64,000 nucleotides of DNA from Acinetobacter courvalinii (GTDB taxonomy: Bacteria; Pseudomonadota; Gammaproteobacteria; Pseudomonadales; Moraxellaceae), in assembly GCF_014635545.1 (NCBI RefSeq), contig NZ_BMDA01000008.1, positions 27,575 to 91,574 on the forward strand, given 5' to 3'. Under the pieces are notes generated by a model that made no database searches, was not told the origin of the DNA, and saw only the letters and a list, made by a program, of their open reading frames with translations. The translations under genes were made by a program, and so were the position numbers. Every line of letters starts with the position of its first letter. The stretch's first letter is position 1. Of the stretch, positions 7,801 through 17,921 are shown one piece after another.

Positions 7801-9369
7801 ATGTTAGGGAAAATTGCATCATCGGTCTCTCAGACCGTCTATCGACTGGGCGTTTGGTATAGCGGCTATCGGCTGATTATTGCCGTTAGCCTGCTGCTGA
7901 TTTATTTACTCACTGCCGAGCAATTGAGCAGTAACTATATCTATCCAATATTATATTTTTATACCCTGATTGCGTATATCACGCTGAATATCATTCAGCT
8001 TTTTATGTTGCATCTGGTCCCTGTGCAGGTGTCCAGACAGCTGATTGTGATTTTCCTGATTGACGTCATCTGCTTGAGTTTAATCACATTTTCAGCGGGT
8101 GGACCGAATCTGCAACTGAGCTTGCTCTATGTCATCATTATTTTCTCCTCGGCCATTTTATTAAATTCACAGTTATCACTGATCATCACCCTGTTTGCCG
8201 TGATCATGGTGGTTTACCAGCGCTTTTTGGGTGACTTCTTTGATTCAGCCAATTTAACTCATCTCGGCAATAGTATTTTTCTGGCCTTTTTATTTTTTGT
8301 GGTGCATGCCATTGGCCGCATCGCGGTTCAACGTTTTAAGATTTTAGAAACCCTCACCTTTCATCAATCGATTGAAATCCATCAACTGCAAAATATTAAC
8401 CGTTATATTCTCGAGCAGATTGAAGACGGTTATCTGGTACTCGATGAAAGCAACCATATTGTCCTGACCAATCCGGCAGCCAACACTTTACTGGGAATTT
8501 ATCTACCTGTTTCTCTTGAAAAAACACCACTCATCAAGTTACAACCGGATCTATTTGAACTGATCAAGTTTAGTGATTTAAAAGACGGTGAAGAGTTCAG
8601 TTTTGAATCACAACAAAGCCCGTATACGGTTCATGTTCGGGTTAAACATCTGATCGTTCCTGAACAAGCGCTGGTGTTACTGATCTTAAAAGATGCCCAG
8701 AAACTGACCCAGCAGGTGCAACAACTCAAGCTGGCGGCATTAGGCCAACTGTCTGCCAGTATTGCCCATGAGATTCGCAATCCATTGGCCGCCATTGTTC
8801 AGGCTAATGAGTTACTTAAAGACAGTGATGCACATCAGCAAGAAATGCTGTCACGCATGATTAGCAAGCAAGCCAAACGTATTGATAGCATCGTCCAAGA
8901 TACTTTGGCGATGGCTCGCAATCGGCCAACCGAAGCCCAACCCATCCAGCTCACCTCGTTCTTTGACAGTTTATTGAATGAAGATCTGGCTGATGCCAAA
9001 CAGATGATCCGGTTAAAACAACCCGAACAGACGACGATCGTATTTGATGAAAAACAATTACGCCAGGTGCTGATTAATCTGATCCGGAATGCGTTACGTC
9101 ATAACGCCACCGATGCCCCCTTTATCGAAGTGGATGTTCATGAAAAAGAAGGTCGAATCTGTATCGATGTCATCGATTTTGGGATGGGTGTCTCAAAACG
9201 GGATATTTCTCAGTTATTCAAACCATTTTTTAGTACCGAAATTAAAGGAACTGGTTTAGGATTGTACTTGTCTCATACATTTTGTGAGGCGAATCATGCA
9301 AAGCTCACCTATATAGAGCGACAACAAGGAGCATGTTTCAGGATGGAATGCTCAAAATTCATAGATTAG
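7801..9369 (+). CDS. pilS: PilS-type sensor histidine kinase
   Basis: Membrane sensor kinase that drives PilR for type IV pilus expression. The 522-residue protein has about six TM segments in residues 22-175, a linker helix, a PAS-like domain (about 195-300), a HisKA domain with H323 in HEIRNPLA, and an HATPase domain with the GTGLGLYLSH box near the C terminus. The topology matches Pseudomonas PilS. It lies 26 bases after gacA and 18 bases before pilR, so all three may share a transcript. No strong Shine-Dalgarno precedes ATG 7801. Confidence 0.88.
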   Translation: MLGKIASSVSQTVYRLGVWYSGYRLIIAVSLLLIYLLTAEQLSSNYIYPILYFYTLIAYITLNIIQLFMLHLVPVQVSRQLIVIFLIDVICLSLITFSAGGPNLQLSLLYVIIIFSSAILLNSQLSLIITLFAVIMVVYQRFLGDFFDSANLTHLGNSIFLAFLFFVVHAIGRIAVQRFKILETLTFHQSIEIHQLQNINRYILEQIEDGYLVLDESNHIVLTNPAANTLLGIYLPVSLEKTPLIKLQPDLFELIKFSDLKDGEEFSFESQQSPYTVHVRVKHLIVPEQALVLLILKDAQKLTQQVQQLKLAALGQLSASIAHEIRNPLAAIVQANELLKDSDAHQQEMLSRMISKQAKRIDSIVQDTLAMARNRPTEAQPIQLTSFFDSLLNEDLADAKQMIRLKQPEQTTIVFDEKQLRQVLINLIRNALRHNATDAPFIEVDVHEKEGRICIDVIDFGMGVSKRDISQLFKPFFSTEIKGTGLGLYLSHTFCEANHAKLTYIERQQGACFRMECSKFID

Positions 9370-9387
9370 ATTAGGTTTTTCGGGGAA

Positions 9388-10824
9388 ATGGCAACAAAAC
9401 AACCACTCGTCTTGCTCGTAGACGATGAAGAGGATTTATGTCTTTTAATGCAGATGACGCTTGCGCGGATGGGCATCAAAACACATATCGCTTATCGGGT
9501 CGAACAGGCAAAAAAATTCTTCACTGAATTCCAGTACGATGCATGCTTAACAGATTTAAATCTTCCGGACGGGAATGGTTTAGACCTGGTGAAACATGTC
9601 ACTCAAAACTATCCTAACACGCCGATCGCAGTGCTTACTGCCTATGGCAACATGGACATCGCCATCGCAGCACTTAAAGCAGGTGCCTTTGACTTTGTCA
9701 GCAAACCGGTCAACCAGATGCATCTGGATCAGTTAATCCAGAAAGCTTTGAACCGGCCTCAGCCAGAACAGGAAGCTGCTGAAACTGCTTTAGAAAACAA
9801 GCTTCTGATTGGACGTTCAGCACCGATCCAGCAACTTCGCATTGCTTTAAAGAAAATTGCACGTTCTCAAGCACCTGTATTTATCACAGGTGAATCAGGT
9901 ACAGGCAAAGAAGTCGTAGCCAATCTGGTACATCGTTTAAGTAACCGCAGCGAAGGGCCGTTTATTGCCATTAACTGTGGTGCCATTCCAACCGAATTGA
10001 TGGAAAGCGAGTTATTTGGACACAAGAAAGGTAGCTTCACTGGAGCTACACAAGATAAGCAAGGCTTAATTCTGTCTGCGCACGGCGGTAGTTTATTTCT
10101 GGATGAAATTGCTGAATTGCCGTTAAACATGCAGGTCAAATTACTACGTGCGGTGCAGGAAAAGAAAATTCGTCCGGTCGGTTCAGATCAGGAGATTGAT
10201 GTCGATTTCCGTGTGATTAGTGCCAGCCATCAGGATCTGGAAATGCTGGTCCAGCAAGGCCGCTTCCGTCAGGACCTGTTCTTCCGTATTCATGTGATGG
10301 ATCTGGTGTTGCCGCCATTACGTGAGCGTGGTCAGGATATTCTGTTACTGGCCAATCACTTTATTCAAAAGATCAGTCAGGAATGGGAAGTGTCGGTGAA
10401 GACACTGTCTTCTCGTGCAGAGCAGTTCTTGTTACAGCAATATTTCCCGGGCAATGTACGCGAATTGCGTAATATCATTGAACGTGCCATTACACTCAGT
10501 GATGACGAAACCATTGATCTGGCTCACTTGCAAACTGCGCCGTTACGTAGCTCGATTGCAAATCCGGCCCCTGCATTTGCCAATGCACCGGCAGAAGAAA
10601 TCGAAACGCCTCACCATTCTGCCAGTCCAACAATGAGTTCGAAAAAACTGCCACCAGAAGGTTTAGAGCGCTATTTAGAGAATATCGAAAAAGAGATTCT
10701 GCTAAATGCCTTGAATCTGACCCACTGGAACCGGACTTTAGCGGCGAAAAAGTTGGGAATGACCTTCCGCTCTTTACGCTATCGACTGAAAAAATTCGGT
10801 TTGGATACTGAAGATGATGAATAA
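9388..10824 (+). CDS. pilR: PilR-type sigma-54-dependent response regulator
   Basis: NtrC-family activator that, with sigma-54, normally turns on pilA. The 478-residue protein has a receiver domain (phosphoacceptor D56), an AAA+ domain with Walker A GESGTGKE (168-175), the sigma-54 contact loop as GSFTGA (215-220, a usual variant of GAFTGA), Walker B LFLDEIAEL, and a C-terminal Fis-type HTH (LAAKKLGMTFRSLRYRLKK). GGGGA lies just before ATG 9388. The pair is assigned as PilSR by domain layout and by adjacency; NtrBC is less likely because the kinase has six TM segments. Confidence 0.88.
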   Translation: MATKQPLVLLVDDEEDLCLLMQMTLARMGIKTHIAYRVEQAKKFFTEFQYDACLTDLNLPDGNGLDLVKHVTQNYPNTPIAVLTAYGNMDIAIAALKAGAFDFVSKPVNQMHLDQLIQKALNRPQPEQEAAETALENKLLIGRSAPIQQLRIALKKIARSQAPVFITGESGTGKEVVANLVHRLSNRSEGPFIAINCGAIPTELMESELFGHKKGSFTGATQDKQGLILSAHGGSLFLDEIAELPLNMQVKLLRAVQEKKIRPVGSDQEIDVDFRVISASHQDLEMLVQQGRFRQDLFFRIHVMDLVLPPLRERGQDILLLANHFIQKISQEWEVSVKTLSSRAEQFLLQQYFPGNVRELRNIIERAITLSDDETIDLAHLQTAPLRSSIANPAPAFANAPAEEIETPHHSASPTMSSKKLPPEGLERYLENIEKEILLNALNLTHWNRTLAAKKLGMTFRSLRYRLKKFGLDTEDDE

Positions 10825-10835
10825 ATTTTAATCAT

Positions 10836-10866
10836 AAAGCCCCTTTGTTAAGGGGCTTTATTTTTT
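10836..10866. terminator. Bidirectional terminator between pilR and ctpA
   Basis: Stem aaagcccctt / aaggggcttt within 10836-10860, followed by a T-run. Convergent genes share it, and it reaches the ctpA stop codon. Confidence 0.85.
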
Positions 10867-12037
10867 AGTATCGGCTTTTCAACACCAGATCAGTGACATG
10901 TTCCAGGTAGGTATCTTCTTTCATTTCAGGTGGCAAAGGCGAAATCTGATTCGGTTGAATGCCTTGCCCCTCAATCATATTGCCATTGGGGGTGTAGTAA
11001 TGTGAGACCGTCATTTGCAAGGCAGCGCCACTCGGTAACGGGAACAGCTTCTGCACCACGCCTTTACCATAACTATTTTCCCCCACGACCCAGGCACGCT
11101 TATGTTCTTTCAGCGCTGCGGTAAACACTTCGGCTGCCGAGGCGGATCGTTTATTAATTAAAATACCGAGTTTCAGATTCTGAAATTCAAAGGAAGGTAG
11201 GGCCTGAAACTGTTGGTCGCCTTCAGAACGGCTTTTGGTAGTCACAATCAATCCCTGATTCAGGAACAAATCCGCTGACTCAACCGCAGCAGACAATAGG
11301 CCCCCCGGATTATTACGTAAATCCAGAACCACGGCCTTGAGTTTGCTAGAGCTATATTCTTCGATTAAACGTTTAATTTCATTGGCAGTGTCTTGCTGAA
11401 ACACCCTAATTTTAAGTACAAGTACCTGATTATGCATTAAAACAGGTTCAATATCGGTTTCTACTTTCTTGTTTCGGACCAGAATGGTGGTGCTGTTATT
11501 ATTTTCAGGCTGGATCTGCACGGTACTGCCAATTGAGCCATACAGCAGGCCTTGTACCTGATCCTGATTAAGATTTTTTAATTCCTGATTGTCCACTTTA
11601 ATAATGGCTTGGCCGTTGCGCAAACCCAGCTTGCTCGAATCAGAACCCGCTTTTAAATCCTGAATCTGCCAGGATTTAGCATGTGCATCATAATTTAAAT
11701 TAAAATCGACCGAGGCCAAATCGCCTTCGGTATATTGAATCAGTTGACGGTATTCTTCTGCCGACAGATAACGGGAATAACGGTCCAGACCACTGACCAG
11801 TCCTTTGATTGATTGCTGAAAGAGCGCATCGTCCGACTTCTTATCGACATAGTTATCTTTCACAATCCCGTAAATCTGGACAAATTGCTGAATCGATTCA
11901 ATCGGGACTTCCGCCGTACGCGGCGCGTCTTCGGTCCATCCCGACGCATGGGTAACAGGTGCAGCATCAATACTATGCCCCCAACACATCAACAAACTTG
12001 CACATAAGGCTCGGTAAATGTTGTTGTGCTGGGTCAT
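10865..12037 (-). CDS. ctpA: Carboxy-terminal processing peptidase, S41 family
   Basis: Periplasmic Ser-Lys protease that trims or degrades envelope proteins, including murein hydrolases. The 390-residue precursor has a signal peptide (about 1-26), a PDZ domain (about 105-190) and an S41 catalytic core with the DLRNNPGG substrate loop (239-246), the SAS motif with probable nucleophile S300, and K325 in GKG, at the family spacing of 25. At this length it is the short CtpA type rather than the long Prc/Tsp. It lies 9 bases after gpmI on the same strand, so co-transcription is likely. Confidence 0.88.
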   Translation of the reverse strand: MTQHNNIYRALCASLLMCWGHSIDAAPVTHASGWTEDAPRTAEVPIESIQQFVQIYGIVKDNYVDKKSDDALFQQSIKGLVSGLDRYSRYLSAEEYRQLIQYTEGDLASVDFNLNYDAHAKSWQIQDLKAGSDSSKLGLRNGQAIIKVDNQELKNLNQDQVQGLLYGSIGSTVQIQPENNNSTTILVRNKKVETDIEPVLMHNQVLVLKIRVFQQDTANEIKRLIEEYSSSKLKAVVLDLRNNPGGLLSAAVESADLFLNQGLIVTTKSRSEGDQQFQALPSFEFQNLKLGILINKRSASAAEVFTAALKEHKRAWVVGENSYGKGVVQKLFPLPSGAALQMTVSHYYTPNGNMIEGQGIQPNQISPLPPEMKEDTYLEHVTDLVLKSRY

Positions 12038-12046
12038 TGCTTCACC

Positions 12047-13591
12047 TTATTTTAAAGTAATTAAGTTCTTACCCTGCATTTCTGGCGGTACAGGAATGTG
12101 CATTAAATGCAGGAGTGTGGGCGCCACATCAGCCAATACCCCGCCTTCTGCAATAATTGCTTGCGTCGGACCAACATAAATAAATGGCACCAGTTCAGTG
12201 GTATGTTGGGTATGCACCTGACCACTGTCATAGTCTTGCATTTGCTCTACATTACCATGATCCGCAGTAATTAACATGTGTCCTTTGTTTGCCATGACTG
12301 CATCGTAAACACGACCCAAGCAGGTATCCACCGTTTCAACCGCTTTTACTGCCGCATCAAAAACGCCGGTATGCCCGACCATATCGCCGTTGGCATAGTT
12401 CACCACCAACAGATCAAACTCACCTGAATTGATGGCATTGACCAACTCATCGGTCACTTCATAAGCGCTCATTTCAGGCTTTAAATCATAGGTTGCAACA
12501 TTCGGTGATGGAATCAGGATACGCTTTTCACCCGGATATTCATCTTCGCGCCCACCGCTAAAGAAGAAAGTCACATGGGCATATTTTTCGGTTTCAGCAA
12601 TACGCAATTGAGTTTTGCCCAAATCAGACAGGTATTCACCAATCGAGTTTTTTAGCCCTTCTGGCATATATGCAACTGGTGCATCAATGCTGGCCTGATA
12701 ACGGGTCAACATCACGAATTTAGATAAATTCGGCAGTACTTTACGTTCAAAACCGGCAAAATCCTTTTCCACAAACGCACGGGTAATTTCACGCGCACGA
12801 TCGGCACGGAAGTTCATGAATACAATGCTGTCGCCATCTTGTACTTTGGTGACATCACCGATGCGCGTGGCTTTAACAAACTCATCATTTTCATTGGCTG
12901 CATAGGCTTGTTCCAAACCTTCAACCGCAGAATTGGTGACACGTACGGCTTCGCCTTCTGTAATTAAACGATAAGCCTGTTCCACACGGTCCCAACGGTT
13001 GTCACGGTCCATCGCGAAATAACGGCCAATCATCGACACAATACGACCCTGATTTGGATATTGTGCGAACAAGGCATCCAGTTTTTCTAATGATGGTTGC
13101 GCACTGCGTGGTGGTGTATCACGGCCGTCCAGAAAAGCGTGTAAATACACTTTTGCACCGCGTTTTAACGCCAGTTCGCACATGGCGACAATATGATCTT
13201 GATGCGAGTGCACACCGCCTTCCGACAACAAGCCCATCACGTGTACGGCGCCATTGGCTGCTTTAGCCTTTTCAACCGCATCCACCAGAACTTCATGCTC
13301 AAAAAAAGCACCGGTACGAATATCTTTGGTAATACGGGTGAAATCCTGATACAACACACGACCTGCTCCCAGATTCATATGCCCGACTTCAGAGTTACCC
13401 ATTTGACCATCAGGCAGACCGACATCTTCACCGGAGCCAGAAATTAAACTATTCGGATGCTTGGCTTTCATTGCCGTGAGGTTGGGTGTTTTTGCTGCCA
13501 GAAAGGCATTGTCATCAACTGCTTCACGATGTCCTACGCCATCCATGATTACGAGAACGTGAGGAATTTTGCCAGCATTTGCATCCGTCAT
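12047..13591 (-). CDS. gpmI: 2,3-bisphosphoglycerate-independent phosphoglycerate mutase
   Basis: Cytosolic alkaline-phosphatase-fold enzyme that interconverts 3- and 2-phosphoglycerate using two Mn ions. The 514-residue length is standard. The N-terminal metal motif is VIMDGVG (14-20), the phosphoserine nucleophile is S67 in [11 protein letters not shown], and the C-terminal metal motifs include [12 protein letters not shown] and TADHGN. It is the first gene of gpmI-ctpA. About 120 bases without a gene separate it from lptG upstream, and its promoter must lie there. Confidence 0.96.
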   Translation of the reverse strand: MTDANAGKIPHVLVIMDGVGHREAVDDNAFLAAKTPNLTAMKAKHPNSLISGSGEDVGLPDGQMGNSEVGHMNLGAGRVLYQDFTRITKDIRTGAFFEHEVLVDAVEKAKAANGAVHVMGLLSEGGVHSHQDHIVAMCELALKRGAKVYLHAFLDGRDTPPRSAQPSLEKLDALFAQYPNQGRIVSMIGRYFAMDRDNRWDRVEQAYRLITEGEAVRVTNSAVEGLEQAYAANENDEFVKATRIGDVTKVQDGDSIVFMNFRADRAREITRAFVEKDFAGFERKVLPNLSKFVMLTRYQASIDAPVAYMPEGLKNSIGEYLSDLGKTQLRIAETEKYAHVTFFFSGGREDEYPGEKRILIPSPNVATYDLKPEMSAYEVTDELVNAINSGEFDLLVVNYANGDMVGHTGVFDAAVKAVETVDTCLGRVYDAVMANKGHMLITADHGNVEQMQDYDSGQVHTQHTTELVPFIYVGPTQAIIAEGGVLADVAPTLLHLMHIPVPPEMQGKNLITLK

Positions 13592-13713
13592 AATGGACTC
13601 TCTATTTGTCGATCATTTGTTCGGTCTATTTTACCGAAGTTTAAGGTATTTCTCTATGACCCCACTCATGGCTTTCATTAATAGCGATGATAGCGCCCAT
13701 GAATCAAAGTCCT

Positions 13714-14784
13714 TTATCTTGCTCGATAAAGTAAGTAACTGCCTACCATAAAGATGAGCACCACCGGCATCAGCACGAACCAGGCTGGAGAAGGGGCATA
13801 AACCAGACTCGCATAGCCGAGGAAATCTTGTAAGTAGAAAAAGCCCAGTCCGGTAAATAAGGCAATCACCAGACGGAAGCCCATCGACTGTTGGCGTAAT
13901 GGTCCGAAAATGAATGAACAGGCGATTAACACCAGCGTAATCAAGGCAAACGGCGAGGTCACTTTTTGCCAGAACGCCAGTTCGTAGGTTTTCGGTACCT
14001 GACTATATTCATCCATATAGCGCATAAAACTAATCAGCTGGCTTGGAGACAAATCTTCCGGGTCAAGGGTGACCATATGCACATATTTAGGCTGCAAGGC
14101 CAAACCCAGCGACTGCTGTGCATGATCGGTTTTAATGGCATTCCCTTGAGCCAGCAAATCCACCTGATGTGACTGTTCTAGCGTCCATTCGCCATCTTTA
14201 ACAAACTGGCCCTTTTCTGCATTCACAAAAGACTGCAAACGATAGTCCTGATCAAAATCGATCGACTGGATATTGCGTAACTGGCCTTTGGAGTTAGCAT
14301 AGTCAATATAAATAAAACGCTGTCCTTCACGGGTCCAGTAGCCTTTGACTTCACCCAACGCCGCCACGCTACGTTGCTTCTTGATGCTTTGTGCCTGCTC
14401 ATTGGTATAAGGAATCACCCATTCGCTCAGCACAAAGGACAATACAATCAATAACAGTGCCGAACGCATTACCCAGCCAACGATTCGCCATAAGCTAATC
14501 CCGACCGAGCGCATCACGATCAGTTCACTATTCGAAGCCAATGCACCCAGTCCCAGCACCGAGCCAATCAAGGCGGCAACAGGAAGGATTTCATAGAGAT
14601 AATGCGGCGCTCCCCACATCACGTACAGGAAAGCCTGCCAGGCATTATAGTCGGGCTTGAGCGAACCTAATTCACCTAAATAGGTAAACAGAACCTGTAA
14701 GAAAGATAACACCAGCGTCGTGCCCAGCATGGCCAGGATCGTGGTTTTTGTCACATGTTTGGCGACTATTCGACGTGCTAACAT
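13714..14784 (-). CDS. lptG: LPS export ABC transporter permease LptG
   Basis: One of two inner-membrane permeases of LptB2FG, which extracts lipopolysaccharide or lipooligosaccharide for transport to the outer membrane. The 356-residue protein has three TM helices at each end (about 15-120 and 270-355) around a periplasmic beta-jellyroll domain. ATG 14784 shares one base with the lptF stop (TGATG); a GTG one codon earlier is possible. It is the second gene of lptF-lptG, in the usual order. Confidence 0.93.
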   Translation of the reverse strand: MLARRIVAKHVTKTTILAMLGTTLVLSFLQVLFTYLGELGSLKPDYNAWQAFLYVMWGAPHYLYEILPVAALIGSVLGLGALASNSELIVMRSVGISLWRIVGWVMRSALLLIVLSFVLSEWVIPYTNEQAQSIKKQRSVAALGEVKGYWTREGQRFIYIDYANSKGQLRNIQSIDFDQDYRLQSFVNAEKGQFVKDGEWTLEQSHQVDLLAQGNAIKTDHAQQSLGLALQPKYVHMVTLDPEDLSPSQLISFMRYMDEYSQVPKTYELAFWQKVTSPFALITLVLIACSFIFGPLRQQSMGFRLVIALFTGLGFFYLQDFLGYASLVYAPSPAWFVLMPVVLIFMVGSYLLYRAR

Positions 14785-15884
14785 CACAACCCCACTCGCT
14801 GAATACTTCTCTTAAATTTTGGTGCCAGTTTTTGTTTACGCGCAAAAACTGCTGCGGCAATGGCATAAACAAGAAGAACCACTGGATAAGCCCATATATC
14901 AAGCTCTTCCTTACTGATTCGGGTCTTAATCGCAATCAATAATACGATCAAGCTGGCAAAGATAAAGATCGCGGGAATCAAACGATAGTAACGACCTTGA
15001 CGCGGACTCACCTCAGACAATGCGACCGCCAGCATTAAAGCCACGATAATCACAAATGGGCCAAACACACGCCAGCCCAATTCACTACGTACGACAGGAT
15101 CATCACGTTTTTCCCATAACTTGGACATGGATAATGCTTCAACATCACCACTCTCAAATTTTACGTCTTTATCATTTTCTAAACGTAAACGATAAGACTG
15201 GAATTCTGCCTGTGTATAACGTGGTTGATTCGGATAAATCTCGTAACGACGGCCCTGAACCAGATCGACCACATTGGCGGTATCATTGGCCACTTCAACC
15301 CGTGTTGCTTCTTTGGCCAGAATCATGACATCAGGTTTATCTGCCTGATTGCCTTTCTGATAGAAGAAAATATCTTTTAAGTTCTTGCGGTCTTCTGAAA
15401 GTGAACCCGCATAAATGGTATACGGCCCTGAAGAAATAAACTCTTTCGGACGGACCAAGTCAAATCCGGTCCGTACTGCCTGAGTACTGGTCAGTTTTTC
15501 AAACTCACGTAAGCCCCACGGCCCCATCCAGACCATTAAGCAGGTCTGTACCACCAGATATACCACGGTCATCGGCAACAGTAATCGGGCCAACTGATTC
15601 CGACTGACGCCACTGCCATTTAAAACCGCCATTTCATGGTCGACATACAGACGCCCGAACACCAGCATCAAGGCAATAAAGAACCCCAGTGGTAAGATCA
15701 GTGTTAAAAATTCAGGTAAACGATAGCCGATAATGCTAAATAAGATCCCTGCATCCAAACGACCTTGAGCTGCGACGCCAAAATACTTGATCAAACGACC
15801 ACCCATCATGATCATGGTCAATAAACCAATGACGACGAGAGATGTCGAAACCACCTGTTTGACGAGATAACGCCGAATAATCAA
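14784..15884 (-). CDS. lptF: LPS export ABC transporter permease LptF
   Basis: Partner permease of LptG in the LptB2FGC complex. The 366-residue protein starts MIIRRYLVKQVVSTS, has three N-terminal and three C-terminal TM segments and a periplasmic jellyroll (about 120-260), and ends in a short basic tail. It diverges from pepA across a 153-base gap, a layout common in Gammaproteobacteria. lptA, lptB and lptC are not in the window. Confidence 0.93.
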   Translation of the reverse strand: MIIRRYLVKQVVSTSLVVIGLLTMIMMGGRLIKYFGVAAQGRLDAGILFSIIGYRLPEFLTLILPLGFFIALMLVFGRLYVDHEMAVLNGSGVSRNQLARLLLPMTVVYLVVQTCLMVWMGPWGLREFEKLTSTQAVRTGFDLVRPKEFISSGPYTIYAGSLSEDRKNLKDIFFYQKGNQADKPDVMILAKEATRVEVANDTANVVDLVQGRRYEIYPNQPRYTQAEFQSYRLRLENDKDVKFESGDVEALSMSKLWEKRDDPVVRSELGWRVFGPFVIIVALMLAVALSEVSPRQGRYYRLIPAIFIFASLIVLLIAIKTRISKEELDIWAYPVVLLVYAIAAAVFARKQKLAPKFKRSIQRVGL

Positions 15885-16037
15885 AGTAATATTTCCAAAA
15901 GACCAATCGAAGGTAACGCTAGTTTACCCGAATGTTAAAAATATAAAACCTATCGCTTGTTGCGGATTGCAACCTCATATCTGAAAGTGTTTAATGGACT
16001 TATCTTTCTTTTTTACTCATTAGGTTCTATATAAACA

Positions 16038-17486
16038 ATGAAATTTACACTTCAAAACGCATTCCCAACTCAGGCGTCTAGCGAATCTTTGTGGATTTTG
16101 GTTGATTCAGAACAATTACAACAGAACTTAAATACTTATCAAATCAACCATCTAGATGACATCCTTAACGCAAGCCAATATAAAGCTGGTTTTAACGACA
16201 ACTTGCCGCTGCTTGCCAATATCTCTGTACAAGCCAATGCCCAATTATTAGGGCTAGGCAAAAGTGACGAGCTTAAAGCGACAAAATTAGCAAAACTTGC
16301 ACAAAGCATTATCAAATCATCACAAAATAAATTTAAACAAATTAGTGTCGATCTTTCAGCATTGCCTACCGATTTACACGCCCTCTTTGTCTTGAGCCTT
16401 ACGCAAGCGGCTTATAGTTATGACGAGTTTAAGTCGAAAAAGAATGAGTTTGTATTAGATACCATTCACCTGATTGCCAGCCAGACTACATTAGATGAAG
16501 CACAGTTAAAGCTGATTCATGCGGTTCAGTCGGGTCAAAACTTTGCCCGTGATCTGGGGAACCGTCCTGGAAATATCTGTTTCCCTGAGTACCTTGCAGA
16601 TCAGGCTCTTGCGCTAGCCAAGCAATATCCAGACGTATTAAAAGTCACTGTACTGGATGAGCAGCAAATGGCGGATCTGGGCATGTATGCCTTCCTTGCC
16701 GTAAGCAAAGGTTCGGATCGTCCAGGTCGTATTGTTACCCTCGAATACAATGCCCAGATTGATCAAGCGCCTGTGGTACTGGTCGGTAAAGGTGTGACTT
16801 TTGATACAGGCGGTATTTCATTGAAACCAGGCTTGGGCATGGATGAAATGAAATTTGATATGTGCGGCGCAGCTTCGGTTCTTGGCACCATTCAGGCACT
16901 CTGTGAAGCCCAATTGCCTATTCATGTGGTGGGTGCAATTGCCGCTGCAGAAAATATGCCATCTGCTCATGCCACCCGTCCTGGTGACATCGTCACTACC
17001 ATGAGCGGTCAGACTGTAGAAATTCTGAATACCGATGCAGAAGGCCGTCTGGTCCTGTGTGATACCTTGACCTATATCAAACGCTTTAACCCTGCTCTGG
17101 TGATTGATATCGCCACCCTGACCGGCGCCTGTGTGGTTGCGCTCGGTAAAGTGGTCAGTGGTTTATTCACACCAGATGATGAGCTTGCACAAGACTTGCA
17201 ACAGGCAGGCGAACAGTCACTTGACCGTGTCTGGCGTATGCCGGTCATGGAAGAGTATCAAGAATTACTCGACTCACCTTTTGCCGATATTGCCAATATT
17301 GGTGGGCCATACGGTGGTGCCATCACGGCAGCTTGCTTCCTCGAACGTTTTACCCGTGACTATCGCTGGGCGCATCTTGATGTGGCAGGTACGGCGTGGT
17401 TATCGGGTACCGCTAAAGGTGCAACCGGCCGCCCGGTTCCATTATTGATGCAGTTCCTGACAAATCGTGTTCAAGCGAATGGCTAA
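16038..17486 (+). CDS. pepA: Leucyl aminopeptidase
   Basis: Cytosolic M17 metallo-aminopeptidase with two metal ions; in E. coli it is also a DNA-binding cofactor for Xer recombination at plasmid sites. The 482-residue product has the N-terminal macro-like domain and a C-terminal catalytic domain with VGKGVTFDTGGISLKP, KFDMCGAA and the signature NTDAEGRL (331-338). Its last 8 bases overlap holC, the conserved pepA-holC pair. It diverges from lptF. Confidence 0.95.
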   Translation: MKFTLQNAFPTQASSESLWILVDSEQLQQNLNTYQINHLDDILNASQYKAGFNDNLPLLANISVQANAQLLGLGKSDELKATKLAKLAQSIIKSSQNKFKQISVDLSALPTDLHALFVLSLTQAAYSYDEFKSKKNEFVLDTIHLIASQTTLDEAQLKLIHAVQSGQNFARDLGNRPGNICFPEYLADQALALAKQYPDVLKVTVLDEQQMADLGMYAFLAVSKGSDRPGRIVTLEYNAQIDQAPVVLVGKGVTFDTGGISLKPGLGMDEMKFDMCGAASVLGTIQALCEAQLPIHVVGAIAAAENMPSAHATRPGDIVTTMSGQTVEILNTDAEGRLVLCDTLTYIKRFNPALVIDIATLTGACVVALGKVVSGLFTPDDELAQDLQQAGEQSLDRVWRMPVMEEYQELLDSPFADIANIGGPYGGAITAACFLERFTRDYRWAHLDVAGTAWLSGTAKGATGRPVPLLMQFLTNRVQANG

Positions 17487-17886
17487 AATCAGTTTTTATC
17501 TCTTTGAAAACAGTCAGGAACGGCAAGTCGAAAGTGCTTGCCGTTTGTGTCGCAAGATTCTGAATCAGCATCCCCACATCTGGTGGTACTGTGCTGATCC
17601 AGACTTGCAAAATGAACTGGATGAACTGCTCTGGAGCTTTGATCCACAAAGTTTCATTGCGCACGGGATTGACCAGCCACACAGCCCAGTGTGTATTTCA
17701 AAAGACTTACCCCCTTCCAATGATTGGATCGTGTTTAATTTTAACAATCATGCACTTGAACAAACTCAAGATTTTCGCCACATTATCGAAATTATTGAAA
17801 ATAATGAAACTGCGAAACAGATTGGGCGGGAAAAATTTAAACTGTATCGACGGTTGGGTATAGAACCTCGTACATTTAAATTATAA
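17479..17886 (+). CDS. holC: DNA polymerase III, chi subunit
   Basis: The chi subunit links the clamp loader to SSB. The 135-residue product begins MAKISFYLFENSQERQ and keeps the family core HPHIWWYCADPDLQNELDELLW-type region (split here as residues about 28-50) and the LPPSNDWIVFNF segment. ATG 17479 overlaps pepA by 8 bases; an in-frame ATG four codons earlier is less likely. Its tail ends with a family-typical basic region. The position after pepA supports the call. Confidence 0.88.
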   Translation: MAKISFYLFENSQERQVESACRLCRKILNQHPHIWWYCADPDLQNELDELLWSFDPQSFIAHGIDQPHSPVCISKDLPPSNDWIVFNFNNHALEQTQDFRHIIEIIENNETAKQIGREKFKLYRRLGIEPRTFKL

Positions 17887-17921
17887 ATTGGCGATAAAAA
17901 ACATCATTTTAGGAGTGTCTT

